DNA from: Arthrobacter sp. ISL-48
Lineage (GTDB): Bacteria > Actinomycetota > Actinomycetes > Actinomycetales > Micrococcaceae
Reading direction: 5' to 3'
NCBI RefSeq assembly: GCF_018613805.1
Contig: NZ_JAGGPL010000024.1
Coordinates: 1 to 64,000, forward strand
DNA: 64,000 nucleotides
The position numbers were made by a program, and so were the translations under genes. Each line of letters begins with the position of its first letter. The first letter of the stretch is position 1. This document shows, piece by piece, positions 8,941 to 17,349 of this stretch. The notes under the pieces are model-generated. The model was not told the DNA's origin. It ran no database searches and saw nothing but the letters and a program-made list of their open reading frames with translations.

Positions 8941-10374
8941 CTAGGCGCGGGAGATGTTGATCATTTCCTCGCGGGGCACAACCTTGATGCGTTCGCGGAC
9001 GACACCGTCTGTCTCCTGCGAGCCGGTCCATTCGGCGCCGAGGGCTGCCTCGTGGGCATCCAGCTTGATCCAGCCCTGCCACGTCGTGTATTCGATGCCC
9101 CGTTCTTCGAGAAGGCGGATGATCGCCTGCGGGTCCGGGTTCTGCGCCGCGGGCAGGGTCAGCCGGTCCTCCAGCAGGAAGCCGATAGTCTCCAGGGCGT
9201 CGCCCTTGGTGTGGCCGATCAGGCCAACCGGTCCCCGTTTGATCCAGCCTGTCGCGTAGATGCCCGGGACCGGATTGCCGTCGGCGTCCAGCACGCGCCC
9301 GCCTTCGTTGGGGACTACCCCGCGCCTGGCGTCGTACTCCAGCTCATCCAGGGGCGAGCCGTGGTACCCGATGGCCCGGTACACGGCCTGGACGGGATAG
9401 TCGACAAACTCCCCGGTCCCCTTGACGTTCCCGGTGCCGTCAAGCTGCATGCGCTCAAACTTGATGCCTGCCACCTTCCCCGACCCGCCGTCGTCGTGGA
9501 TCTCCACTGGGCTGTGCAGGAAGTGCAGGTGGAGGCGGCGGGACGACGGCTGGTCCGACTCCGCGTGTTCCTCCACCAGCCAGTTCGTCAGGGTGTTCAC
9601 CATGGTCTTGATCTGGTTGTTGCTGCGGATGGCATCGTCGGAGGCGTCATCGAATTCGAAGTCCTCAGGGTAGAGCACAATGTCCACGTCATTCATGTGG
9701 CTCAGCTCCCGCAGCTCGAGGGGCGTGAACTTCACCTGGGCGGGTCCGCGGCGGCCGAAGACGTGCACGTCGGTGACCGGGGAGCTCTTAAGGCCCCGGT
9801 AGACGTTGTCCGGGATCTCGGTGGTGAGGAGCTCTTCTGGGTGCTTGGCCAGCATGCGGGCCACATCCAGGGCCACGTTGCCGTTGCCGATCACGGCGAT
9901 TTCCCTGGCGTCCAGCGGCCATTCGCGCGGGACGTCGGGGTGGCCGTCGTACCAGGAGACAAAGTCAGCGCCGCCGAAGGACCCTTGCAGGTCGATGCCC
10001 GGGATCGGAAGGTCCGCGTCCTTGATGGCGCCGGTGGAGAAGATCACCGCATCGTAGAAGGCGCGGAAGTCGTGGAGGGTGAGATCCCGGCCGTAGGTGA
10101 CATTGCCAAGGAAGCGGATGTCGCCCCGGTCCAGGACCTTGTGCAGGGCGTTGACGATCCCCTTGATGCGCGGATGGTCCGGGGCCACGCCATAACGGAT
10201 CAGGCCGTAGGGCGCCGGGTAAGCCTCGAAGAGGTCGATGCTGACCTCGAAGTCGCCGTCCTTGACCTCGTTGGACTTGGTCAGGATATCCGCAGCATAA
10301 ACCCCCGCCGGTCCCGCGCCGACGATGGCAACGCGGAGCGGACGCTTGGAGGTGGTTTCGCCTGGATTGGACAC
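8941..10374 (-). CDS. fprA: Ferredoxin/flavodoxin-NADP reductase, FprA type (copy 1)
   Basis: A 477-residue flavoprotein of the adrenodoxin-reductase-like FprA family, passing electrons between NADPH and ferredoxin. An FAD-binding G-A-G-P-A-G is near residue 19 and is followed by the family signature YPAPYGLIRYGVAPDHP. The NADP-binding G-N-G-N-V-A-L-D lies mid-protein and GYHGSP and KRGPVGLIGHTKGDA near the C-terminus. GTG 10374 is chosen because family similarity begins just after it and AGAAGGG lies upstream. The gene is closely similar to the copy at 24333-25799, a paralog pair. Its immediate neighbours give no hint of a dedicated partner. Confidence 0.93.
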   Translation of the reverse strand: MSNPGETTSKRPLRVAIVGAGPAGVYAADILTKSNEVKDGDFEVSIDLFEAYPAPYGLIRYGVAPDHPRIKGIVNALHKVLDRGDIRFLGNVTYGRDLTLHDFRAFYDAVIFSTGAIKDADLPIPGIDLQGSFGGADFVSWYDGHPDVPREWPLDAREIAVIGNGNVALDVARMLAKHPEELLTTEIPDNVYRGLKSSPVTDVHVFGRRGPAQVKFTPLELRELSHMNDVDIVLYPEDFEFDDASDDAIRSNNQIKTMVNTLTNWLVEEHAESDQPSSRRLHLHFLHSPVEIHDDGGSGKVAGIKFERMQLDGTGNVKGTGEFVDYPVQAVYRAIGYHGSPLDELEYDARRGVVPNEGGRVLDADGNPVPGIYATGWIKRGPVGLIGHTKGDALETIGFLLEDRLTLPAAQNPDPQAIIRLLEERGIEYTTWQGWIKLDAHEAALGAEWTGSQETDGVVRERIKVVPREEMINISRA

Positions 10375-10519
10375 CGGGAGCCCTTCTGGAAGGAGGATAA
10401 TGCGCCGCGGGCGCACACTGCAGTGTCGCTTTGTGCAGTCGCGCACGCAGTGCAGGTAGCGCACAAGCTTCCATTCTAAATGTCGGCGTGCCGGGATGGG
10501 GTAACCCGTGCCGCAGCCC

Positions 10520-11518
10520 TCACCCGCTTTTCCGCAGGGGAACCACGTCGCCTTCGCGATAGAGCAGCGCACGAAGCTCAGCCTCGGCGGAGTCGAGCCG
10601 CTTGGGGTCAATGGTCTCGCCGGCGGCAAAGTGGTCCAGCAGCCTGGGGTCCACGTAGCTCTTGCGGGCGATCGACGGCGTGTTGCCCAGCACCGCGGCG
10701 GCTTCCTGCATGGCGACGCTGATGGCGTGCTTCCGTGCACCCACCATCTTTTGCGGTCCGCTCTGGGCGAGGCTGACGGCCGCCGCCACAGTTCCGCGCA
10801 GGGTGCGGAAGTCTTTGGCCGTGAAGTCCGAGCCGGTTCGCTCCTTAACGTAGCTGTTGATATCGGCGCTGGTGAGCGGCCGCCAACTCCGGCCCTCCCT
10901 GAACGCCAGGAGCCTCGCGTTGCCGCCGCGGCGCTTGAGCACGCGCATTAGGGCGGCCAGGTCGGCGTCGCGGATCTCGGATTCCCAGTCTTGGCCGCTC
11001 TTGGCCGGGAACCGCAATTGCAGGCAGTCCTTCCGGACCTGGACGTGGGCGCACAGCAGGGTGGACAAGCCGTGGCTGCCGTTCTCGTTGGTGTACCGCT
11101 CGGAACCCACCCGCAGGGACCCGCTGTCCAGCATCCTGAATGCTGCAGCCAGGACACGATCGCGGTTGAATCCTTCAGTCCGCAGCGCAAGGGTGACAAG
11201 CCGTCGCGCGGTGGGCAGCGACTCCGCAAGCTGGAGGGCCCGGTCGAACTTCAGGCGGTCCTTCCGTTCACGCCATTCCGGATGGTAGATGTACTGCCGG
11301 CGCCCGACGGCGTCCAGTCCCGTGGCCTGGATATGTCCGTTGTCGAAGGGCGCAATCCACACGTCGGTCCACGCCGGCGGAATCCCGATGCTTTCCAGCC
11401 GGTCACGGACCGGCCCCGGCGGCAATGTGGAGCCATCCAGATCGCGGTAGCTAAAGCCCTTGCCTGCGTTGACCCTGCGGTAGCCGCGGCCGGACGCGTT
11501 GCTGCGGCGGAGCCTCAC
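10520..11518 (-). CDS. DNA topoisomerase IB
   Basis: A 332-residue type IB topoisomerase of the short bacterial (poxvirus-like) class, which relaxes supercoils through a 3'-phosphotyrosine. The N-terminal domain shows GFSYRDLDGSTL and IPPAWTDVWIAP; the catalytic domain shows LRVGSERYTNENGSHGLSTL, FTAKDFRTLRGT, and the active-site Tyr in SIARKSYVDPRLLD. GTG 11518 matches the usual family start (RLRRSNASGRGYRR) but has a weak ribosome binding site. An ATG at 11671 would add 51 residues overlapping the divergent rarD start. No neighbours share its function. Confidence 0.92.
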   Translation of the reverse strand: MRLRRSNASGRGYRRVNAGKGFSYRDLDGSTLPPGPVRDRLESIGIPPAWTDVWIAPFDNGHIQATGLDAVGRRQYIYHPEWRERKDRLKFDRALQLAESLPTARRLVTLALRTEGFNRDRVLAAAFRMLDSGSLRVGSERYTNENGSHGLSTLLCAHVQVRKDCLQLRFPAKSGQDWESEIRDADLAALMRVLKRRGGNARLLAFREGRSWRPLTSADINSYVKERTGSDFTAKDFRTLRGTVAAAVSLAQSGPQKMVGARKHAISVAMQEAAAVLGNTPSIARKSYVDPRLLDHFAAGETIDPKRLDSAEAELRALLYREGDVVPLRKSG

Positions 11519-11656
11519 GTGGAGGCATTCTGCTGGTTCGTCCTTCTCATGAAAGCAAGCATACTGACTAATTTTGACGTGGGGACACGACGTCCGGATG
11601 GCAGACGCTGAAGGGCCCCGTGGAATACCTATCCAACGACTGGTGTTATCGGTTAG

Positions 11657-12703
11657 GTGCCTACTCCCCATGGATCCGTCTCGTCCACATCCACCGAATC
11701 GCCGGCGGGGAAACAGTTCCCCGCCGCCTCTGGGACCAGTCAGGCCGGCCTGAAGCCTGTGGGCCCCAAAGCTGTGGAACTTAAGGCCGTAGACAAGGAC
11801 ACGACGGCGGGGGTCCTTTTCGGTATCGGGGCTTACGGCCTATGGGGGCTGCTCCCCCTGTACTTCTTTGCGCTGCAGCCTGCCGGGGCCGTGGAGATCG
11901 TGGCCAACCGGGTGGTCTGGTCCCTGCTGTTCTGCGTCCTCCTGATCACAGTCACCCGCTCCTGGAGCGCCCTGGCTGCAGCCTTCCGGGACCGCTCCAT
12001 TTTCGGCACCTTGAGTATCGCCGCAGCCCTCATTGCCGTCAACTGGTTGACCTACACCTATGGCGTGACCACCGGGCAGGCTGTCGAGGCTTCGCTGGGC
12101 TACTTCATCAACCCGCTGGTGTCAGTTCTGCTGGGCGTGTTCGTCCTGAAGGAAAGGCTGCGTCCGCTCCAGTGGGCCGCCGTCGGAATCGGTTTTATTG
12201 CGGTGGGTGTCCTGACGGTGTCGTACGGCAAGCTGCCATGGATCGCCTTGACGCTCGCGGTGAGCTTTGGCCTGTACGGCTTTGTGAAGAAGCGCGTGGG
12301 TCCAAAGGTCGACGCCGTGACGAGCCTTAGCGTGGAAACCATGGTCCTTGCCCCGCTGGCGGCCGCAACCATGGTGTTCCTGGGCGTCAGCGGCGCGGCC
12401 ACGCTTGCAAACCAGGGCCCCGGACACTTCTGGCTCCTGGTTGCCTCAGGTGTCATCACGGCCGTGCCGCTGCTGTTCTTCGGGGCATCTGCCCGGCGGC
12501 TGCCCATGACTACCATCGGGCTGCTGCAGTACTTCGCCCCGGTGCTGCAGTTCGTCGTGGCGCTGGTGGTGTTCCGTGAAGCGATGACCACAGGACGTTG
12601 GATCGGGTTCGGCGTCGTGTGGCTGGCCCTGCTGGTGCTGACCGTGGACATGCTCCTGACCGCACGCAAGAACTCAGTGGCGAAGAAGCTGGTGCGCACC
12701 TAA
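11657..12703 (+). CDS. rarD: RarD protein, EamA-family transporter
   Basis: A 348-residue DMT-superfamily permease. After about 45 non-membrane residues the RarD core begins (GVLFGIGAYGLWGLLPLYF), with about ten TM helices and RarD signatures such as NWLTYTYGV, EASLGYFINPLVSVLLGV and GLLQYFAPVLQF. Named after a chloramphenicol-sensitivity phenotype; the physiological substrate is unknown. The GTG start at 11657 lies close to the divergent topoisomerase gene. The gene ends 18 bp before a large hairpin separating it from convergent gabT. Confidence 0.92.
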   Translation: MPTPHGSVSSTSTESPAGKQFPAASGTSQAGLKPVGPKAVELKAVDKDTTAGVLFGIGAYGLWGLLPLYFFALQPAGAVEIVANRVVWSLLFCVLLITVTRSWSALAAAFRDRSIFGTLSIAAALIAVNWLTYTYGVTTGQAVEASLGYFINPLVSVLLGVFVLKERLRPLQWAAVGIGFIAVGVLTVSYGKLPWIALTLAVSFGLYGFVKKRVGPKVDAVTSLSVETMVLAPLAAATMVFLGVSGAATLANQGPGHFWLLVASGVITAVPLLFFGASARRLPMTTIGLLQYFAPVLQFVVALVVFREAMTTGRWIGFGVVWLALLVLTVDMLLTARKNSVAKKLVRT

Positions 12704-12720
12704 ACCGCCGCACAAACAGA

Positions 12721-12785
12721 CGCGCGAACTGGCAGCTGATGCCCTCAAATCTTAGGTTTGAGGGCATTTGCTGCCAGTTCGCGCG
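12721..12785. repeat. Large intergenic hairpin, repeat family member 1, probable bidirectional terminator
   Basis: Outer arms 12721-12736 and 12770-12785 pair perfectly over 16 bp; after a 2-base mismatch, inner arms 12739-12749 and 12757-12767 pair perfectly over 11 bp around a 7-base loop. It lies between convergent rarD and gabT. The left arm, from GCGCGAACTGGCAGCT, is clearly related to the hairpin at 24248-24311. Confidence 0.85.
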
Positions 12786-12816
12786 AGGGTTGGGGCTGGT
12801 TTCTGGGTAATGCGCG

Positions 12817-14184
12817 CTAGGCGTGGGCCTTGATCGCGGAGGCGAGAACGTCCAGGCCGTCGTTGAGCAGCTCGTCAGTGATGACCAGCGGCGGCAGGAG
12901 GCGGATGACGTTGCCGTACGTGCCGCACGTGAGGATGATGACGCCCTCCTTGAGGCAGGCAGCCGCAACGGCCTTGGTGAGCTCGGGGTTGGGTTCCTTC
13001 GATCCGGCCTGGACCAGCTCGATGGCGAGCATGGCGCCACGGCCACGGATATCACCGATAACGTCGGAAGCTCCGGAAAGCTGGCCCTGCAGCTCCCGCA
13101 GACGGGCGACGGCGATCTCCTCAATGTGGCGGGCGCGTCCGGCGAGGTTGTATTCCTGCATGGAGCCGATGGCAGCGAGCGCGGCAGCGCAAGCTACCGG
13201 GTTCCCACCGTAGGTGCCGCCCAGGCCGCCCGGGTGGACGGCGTCGAGCAGGTCCGCGCGGCCCGTGATGGCGGACAGCGGCATGCCGCCGGCAATCCCC
13301 TTGGCCATGGTGATGATGTCCGGCACAACGCCTTCGTGGTTCACTGCGAACCATTCACCGGTGCGGCAGAAGCCTGACTGGACCTCATCGGCGATGAAGA
13401 CGATGCCCTTGTCCTTGGCCCAGTCGGCCAGTGCCGGGAGGAATCCCTCCGCCGGGACAATGAAGCCCCCCTCGCCCTGGATGGGCTCGATGATGATCGC
13501 GGCAACCTGGTCGCCACCGATCTGCTTCTCGATCATGGTGATGGCCCGCTTGGCCGCCTCGGCACCCGTGATCTCCGGGTTTTCCTCCCGGTACGGGTAG
13601 CTCATGGGCATGCGGTAAACCTCAGGCGCGAACGGGCCGAAGTTGGTTTTGTACGGCATGGCCTTGGCTGTCAGCGCCATGGTCAGGTTGGTGCGGCCGT
13701 GGTAGGCGTGGTCAAAGGCGACGACGGCATCGCGGCCGGTGGCCAGCCTGGCCACCTTAACGGCGTTCTCCACTGCTTCGGCGCCGGAGTTGAACAGTAC
13801 GGTGCGCTTCTCGTGCTCGCCCGGGGTCAGGCGGTTGAGCTGCTCGGCAAGCGCCACGTAGCTTTCATACGGCGTGACCATGAAGCAGGTGTGGGTGAAG
13901 TGCTCAACGGCTTCCTTCACAGCCCCGACGACGGCGGGATCGGACGCGCCGACGCTGGTTACCGCGATGCCTGAGCCGAGGTCAATGAAAGCGTTGCCGT
14001 CGACGTCGTGGATGATGCCGCCGTCGGCGTCCGCGACATAAACAGGGACGGCAGAGGCGACGCCGGCAGCAACTACTGCTTTGCGGCGCTCGGTCAGTGC
14101 GACGGACTTGGGGCCCGGGAAGTCAGCCTGGACGCGGCGCTTCTGCTCCAGGCGGTAGGTGATTTCGCTTGCGGTGGTGGTCAT
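12817..14184 (-). CDS. gabT: 4-aminobutyrate aminotransferase
   Basis: A 455-residue class III PLP aminotransferase converting GABA and 2-oxoglutarate to succinate semialdehyde and glutamate. The PLP lysine is Lys295 in IITMAKGIAGG and the PLP-contacting Asp is Asp266 in IADEVQSGF; FNSGAEAVENAVK marks the phosphate pocket. AAAGG lies 8 bases before the ATG. It is the second gene of an operon with the aldehyde dehydrogenase, 52 bp after its stop, and a PucR regulator is divergent from that gene. Together they suggest putrescine/GABA use. Confidence 0.95.
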   Translation of the reverse strand: MTTTASEITYRLEQKRRVQADFPGPKSVALTERRKAVVAAGVASAVPVYVADADGGIIHDVDGNAFIDLGSGIAVTSVGASDPAVVGAVKEAVEHFTHTCFMVTPYESYVALAEQLNRLTPGEHEKRTVLFNSGAEAVENAVKVARLATGRDAVVAFDHAYHGRTNLTMALTAKAMPYKTNFGPFAPEVYRMPMSYPYREENPEITGAEAAKRAITMIEKQIGGDQVAAIIIEPIQGEGGFIVPAEGFLPALADWAKDKGIVFIADEVQSGFCRTGEWFAVNHEGVVPDIITMAKGIAGGMPLSAITGRADLLDAVHPGGLGGTYGGNPVACAAALAAIGSMQEYNLAGRARHIEEIAVARLRELQGQLSGASDVIGDIRGRGAMLAIELVQAGSKEPNPELTKAVAAACLKEGVIILTCGTYGNVIRLLPPLVITDELLNDGLDVLASAIKAHA

Positions 14185-14236
14185 GGAAGAGCCTTTCTTG
14201 AAAGCTGGGCTGGGGCGTACGGATCAGGCGTCTGCG

Positions 14237-15667
14237 TTATGCGTCGAGCGCACTCATGACGTGCTTGATGCGCGTGTAGTCCTCGACGCCGTACATGGAG
14301 AGGTCCTTGCCGTAGCCGGACTGCTTGAAGCCGCCGTGCGGCATTTCGGCGGTCAGGAGGATGTGGGTGTTGATCCAGACGGCCCCGAAGTCAAGGTCGC
14401 GGCTGAGCCTCATGGCCGTGCCGTGGTCGCTGGTCCAGACGCTGGAGGCGAGGGCGTAGTCGACGTCGTTCGCGAGCTCCACTGCCTCATCCTCCGTGCT
14501 GAACTTCTGCACGGTAATGACCGGCCCGAACGTTTCCTTCTGGACGATGTCGTCGGTCTGCTTGGCGCCGGTGACGATGGTGGGCTCGAAGAAGAAGCCC
14601 TTGTCCCCGGAGCGGTGGCCGCCGATTTCGATCCTGCAGTTTTCCGGAAGGTGCTCCACAACGGAGCTGACCTGGTTGAAGTGGTTCACGTTGTTCAGCG
14701 GGCCGAAGTAGTTGTCCTCATCGTTCTGCGAGCCCGTATGGAGAGTCTTGGTGTGCTCCACCATCGCTGCCACAACATCGTCGTGGACGGAGTCCTCGAC
14801 GAGCACGCGGGTGATGGCGGTGCAGTCCTGGCCGGCGTTGAAGAAGGCAAACTCAGCGATGGCCGCGGCGCTCTTCTTAATGTCGGCGTCCTTGAACACG
14901 ATGGCCGGAGCCTTACCGCCGAGCTCCAGATGGGCGCGCTTAAGCCCTTTGGCAGCGCCGGAGGCGACGGCGATACCGGCACGCACCGAACCAGTGATGG
15001 AGACCAGCCCGGGGACCTTGTGCTCCACCATCAGGGCGCCCGTTTCACCGGTCCCCAGGACGACATTCAGGACACCGGCCGGGAGGATTTCGCCTGCCAG
15101 CCGGGCCAGCACCAGGGTGGATTCGGGGGTGGTGTCTGAGGGCTTGAGGACCACGGTGTTCCCGGCCGCCAGGGCGGGACCGATCTTCCAGATGGCCATC
15201 AGGAAGGGGTAGTTCCATGGCGCGACCTGCGCCACCACGCCGATGGGTTCGCGGCGTACGTAGGAAGTGTGGCCCTCGAAGTACTCACCGGCGGACTTGC
15301 CTTCCAGGATGCGGGCGGCGCCGGCGAAGAACCGGAGCTGGTCGGCGCCGGCGGCGACTTCCTCGGACGCGATCAGCGAACGCACCTGGCCGGTATTGCG
15401 GTGCTGGGCTTCCACCAGTTCTTCACTGTTGGCCTCGATGGCGTCCGCGAGCTTGAGCAGCATCAGTTGGCGCTGGCTTGGCGTGACGTGCTTCCAGGTC
15501 TTGAAAGCATCCTTTGCGGCGGCCATGGCGGCATCGACGTCACCTTGGCCGGAGATGGGCGACTGGGCAACCACCTCACCGTTGGTGGGATTGACGATGT
15601 CCAGCATGCCAGTTCCGGCGGGCGTGACGAACTCACCGTTAATGAAGTTCTGCAAGGTTTGAACCAC
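14237..15667 (-). CDS. Gamma-aminobutyraldehyde dehydrogenase
   Basis: A 476-residue aldehyde dehydrogenase close to PatD/PuuC-type 4-aminobutyraldehyde dehydrogenases, which make GABA from 4-aminobutanal in putrescine breakdown. The base is Glu248 (LELGGKAPA) and the nucleophile Cys282 (NAGQDCTAITR, characteristic of this subfamily). GTG 15667 is chosen because AAAGAGG lies 9 bases upstream; an in-frame TTG at 15676 would abut that site directly. Succinate-semialdehyde dehydrogenase is possible but NAGQDC fits aminobutyraldehyde better. It leads the operon, followed by gabT, which consumes its product. Confidence 0.88.
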   Translation of the reverse strand: MVQTLQNFINGEFVTPAGTGMLDIVNPTNGEVVAQSPISGQGDVDAAMAAAKDAFKTWKHVTPSQRQLMLLKLADAIEANSEELVEAQHRNTGQVRSLIASEEVAAGADQLRFFAGAARILEGKSAGEYFEGHTSYVRREPIGVVAQVAPWNYPFLMAIWKIGPALAAGNTVVLKPSDTTPESTLVLARLAGEILPAGVLNVVLGTGETGALMVEHKVPGLVSITGSVRAGIAVASGAAKGLKRAHLELGGKAPAIVFKDADIKKSAAAIAEFAFFNAGQDCTAITRVLVEDSVHDDVVAAMVEHTKTLHTGSQNDEDNYFGPLNNVNHFNQVSSVVEHLPENCRIEIGGHRSGDKGFFFEPTIVTGAKQTDDIVQKETFGPVITVQKFSTEDEAVELANDVDYALASSVWTSDHGTAMRLSRDLDFGAVWINTHILLTAEMPHGGFKQSGYGKDLSMYGVEDYTRIKHVMSALDA

Positions 15668-15801
15668 GGTGTGCAACCTCTTTCATAGGACCATCAGCCG
15701 TGAAGCGGATGGATGCGACTGCCTCGAGCCTATGCCAGCCCCCTAAGCCAGGGAATAGCCACCTGCACACCCTTTCCCGAATTGTTTAGTGCGGTTGACC
15801 A

Positions 15802-17262
15802 GTGACGGATTATCCTTGGGAGATGGCCATTTCCCTCGCTGCCCTCCTGGGTGTCAATTCCCTGAATCTTTCCAAGGCTGGCTTGGCCGAGACCACCTGG
15901 CACCAGGACATCAACTGGGTCGCGGTGACGGAACTGGAAGATCCGCAGCGCTTCATTAACGGCGGCGAGCTGGTGCTCACTACGGGCATGCGCCTGCGCT
16001 CCGCGCCTGAGCAGCGACGCTTCGTCCGCCAGGTCCAGCGCGCGGGCGCAGTGGGCATCGGGTTCGGCGTCGGATTAACGCACGACGCCGTCCCGCCAGC
16101 CATGATTGCCGAGGCCAACCGCTGGGGACTGCCCGTGGTGGAGGTCCCCTACGAGACCCCGTTCATCGCCATCGGCAAACTGGTGGCTGATGCCCAGTCC
16201 GCGGACCACTACGCCAAGCTGGAGCGCCTGATAGCCGGACACCAGGTCCTGGCCCGCGCGCTCCTGACGGGCGGCGGCCTGACAGAGCTCCTGAAGCACC
16301 TCGGCAGCATGCTCCGGACCGACATTGCACTCACTCAGTTCACGGCGCAGCTTTACAACAGCGCCCATGAACACCCCTCCGCGGACACGTGGGCGTCATA
16401 TCCCATTCCCACTGGCCGGCGGGACGCCTGCACGCTCTGGGTCCGCCAGCCTTTCGAGGATTCAGGCATTGTGGGCTACGCCCAGAACCTGATCAGCGTG
16501 GAACTGAACAACATGGTCAAGCAGCGGCAGGCGGAGCGGGCATTATGCGGGCAAGTGCTCGAGGACGTCATCCACGGCGCCTTGGAGACCAGCGAGGCCC
16601 AGCGCCGATTGGCGGGCGTCGGGGTCAACAGCACGCGCAAGAACGTGGTGCTGCTTGCAGTCTCCGCCGCCCACCACAAGGCCCTGGTCAGTACCTCAGT
16701 ACCTCAGCAGCTGGAGAACGCGGTGGCCGCCGCCGTCGGGAAGGATCTGGTGATGGTGGTCAACGACGACGGGAGCGGCGCACCGGCGCTGGCGCGGAAG
16801 CTGAGCGACCACCTGGCTGAGGCAGGGATCCATGCGACAATCGGCATCGGCGGGGCGTACACCAAGCCGAACGGGCTGCGCTGGAGCTACTTCGAAGCGC
16901 GGGACGCCGCAAGCCACGGCCTGCCCGTGAACGAGCCAGAACGGCTCAGCCTGACCTCGCTGCTGCTGGCCAGCGAGGACGTACCCCTGGCGGACATGGC
17001 CAACGAATCCCTGAACCCGCTGCGCACATTCGACACCGCCCACGGCGCCGAGCTGATGACCACCCTGGAAAGCTACCTCAACAACAACGGTTCGGTGGCC
17101 GCCGTCGCCGAGGCCCTGACCCTGCACCGGAACACCGTCCGGTACCGACTGGCCCAGATCACCGAACTCACAGGCTACGATCCGGCGGTCACGACCGACC
17201 GTGTCCAGTTGTGGCTGGCGCTCGCCGTTTCCCGGCTCGGCGCCCGCCAGCCCTCCACCTGA
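15802..17262 (+). CDS. PucR-family transcriptional regulator of the GABA operon
   Basis: A 486-residue PucR/CdaR-type regulator. The N-terminal PucR sensor spans about residues 10-125 (VAVTELEDPQRFINGGELVLTTG) and a C-terminal HTH spans about 425-475 (GSVAAVAEALTLHRNTVRYR). It is divergent from the aminobutyraldehyde dehydrogenase/gabT operon across a 134-bp gap, the classic layout for a local regulator, so it probably controls that operon in response to GABA or a polyamine. The start is uncertain: GTG 15802 has no ribosome binding site, while ATG 15823, where family similarity is strong, has TTGGGAG directly abutting it. Confidence 0.9.
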   Translation: MTDYPWEMAISLAALLGVNSLNLSKAGLAETTWHQDINWVAVTELEDPQRFINGGELVLTTGMRLRSAPEQRRFVRQVQRAGAVGIGFGVGLTHDAVPPAMIAEANRWGLPVVEVPYETPFIAIGKLVADAQSADHYAKLERLIAGHQVLARALLTGGGLTELLKHLGSMLRTDIALTQFTAQLYNSAHEHPSADTWASYPIPTGRRDACTLWVRQPFEDSGIVGYAQNLISVELNNMVKQRQAERALCGQVLEDVIHGALETSEAQRRLAGVGVNSTRKNVVLLAVSAAHHKALVSTSVPQQLENAVAAAVGKDLVMVVNDDGSGAPALARKLSDHLAEAGIHATIGIGGAYTKPNGLRWSYFEARDAASHGLPVNEPERLSLTSLLLASEDVPLADMANESLNPLRTFDTAHGAELMTTLESYLNNNGSVAAVAEALTLHRNTVRYRLAQITELTGYDPAVTTDRVQLWLALAVSRLGARQPST

Positions 17263-17299
17263 GCGCGCATCTGAGCACGTCACCTGCCGGCAGCAACCC

Positions 17300-17349
17300 G
17301 GGTCCTTTCGGCGCCCATGTGAGTGCCAAGGATGGGCGCTAAAGGACCC
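17300..17349. terminator. Hairpin between convergent pucR and CYTH-CHAD genes
   Basis: GGGTCCTTTCGGCGCCCAT (17300-17318) pairs with 17332-17349, one bulge, 13-base loop. The right arm covers the stop codon of the CYTH-CHAD gene. Probably a shared terminator. Confidence 0.7.

Noticed and set aside
10375..10740. N-terminal extension of fprA copy 1 (about 120 residues)
   Set aside because: It runs antiparallel to nothing useful and overlaps the end of the topoisomerase gene in another frame; composition is the arginine/proline-rich pattern of a shadow frame.
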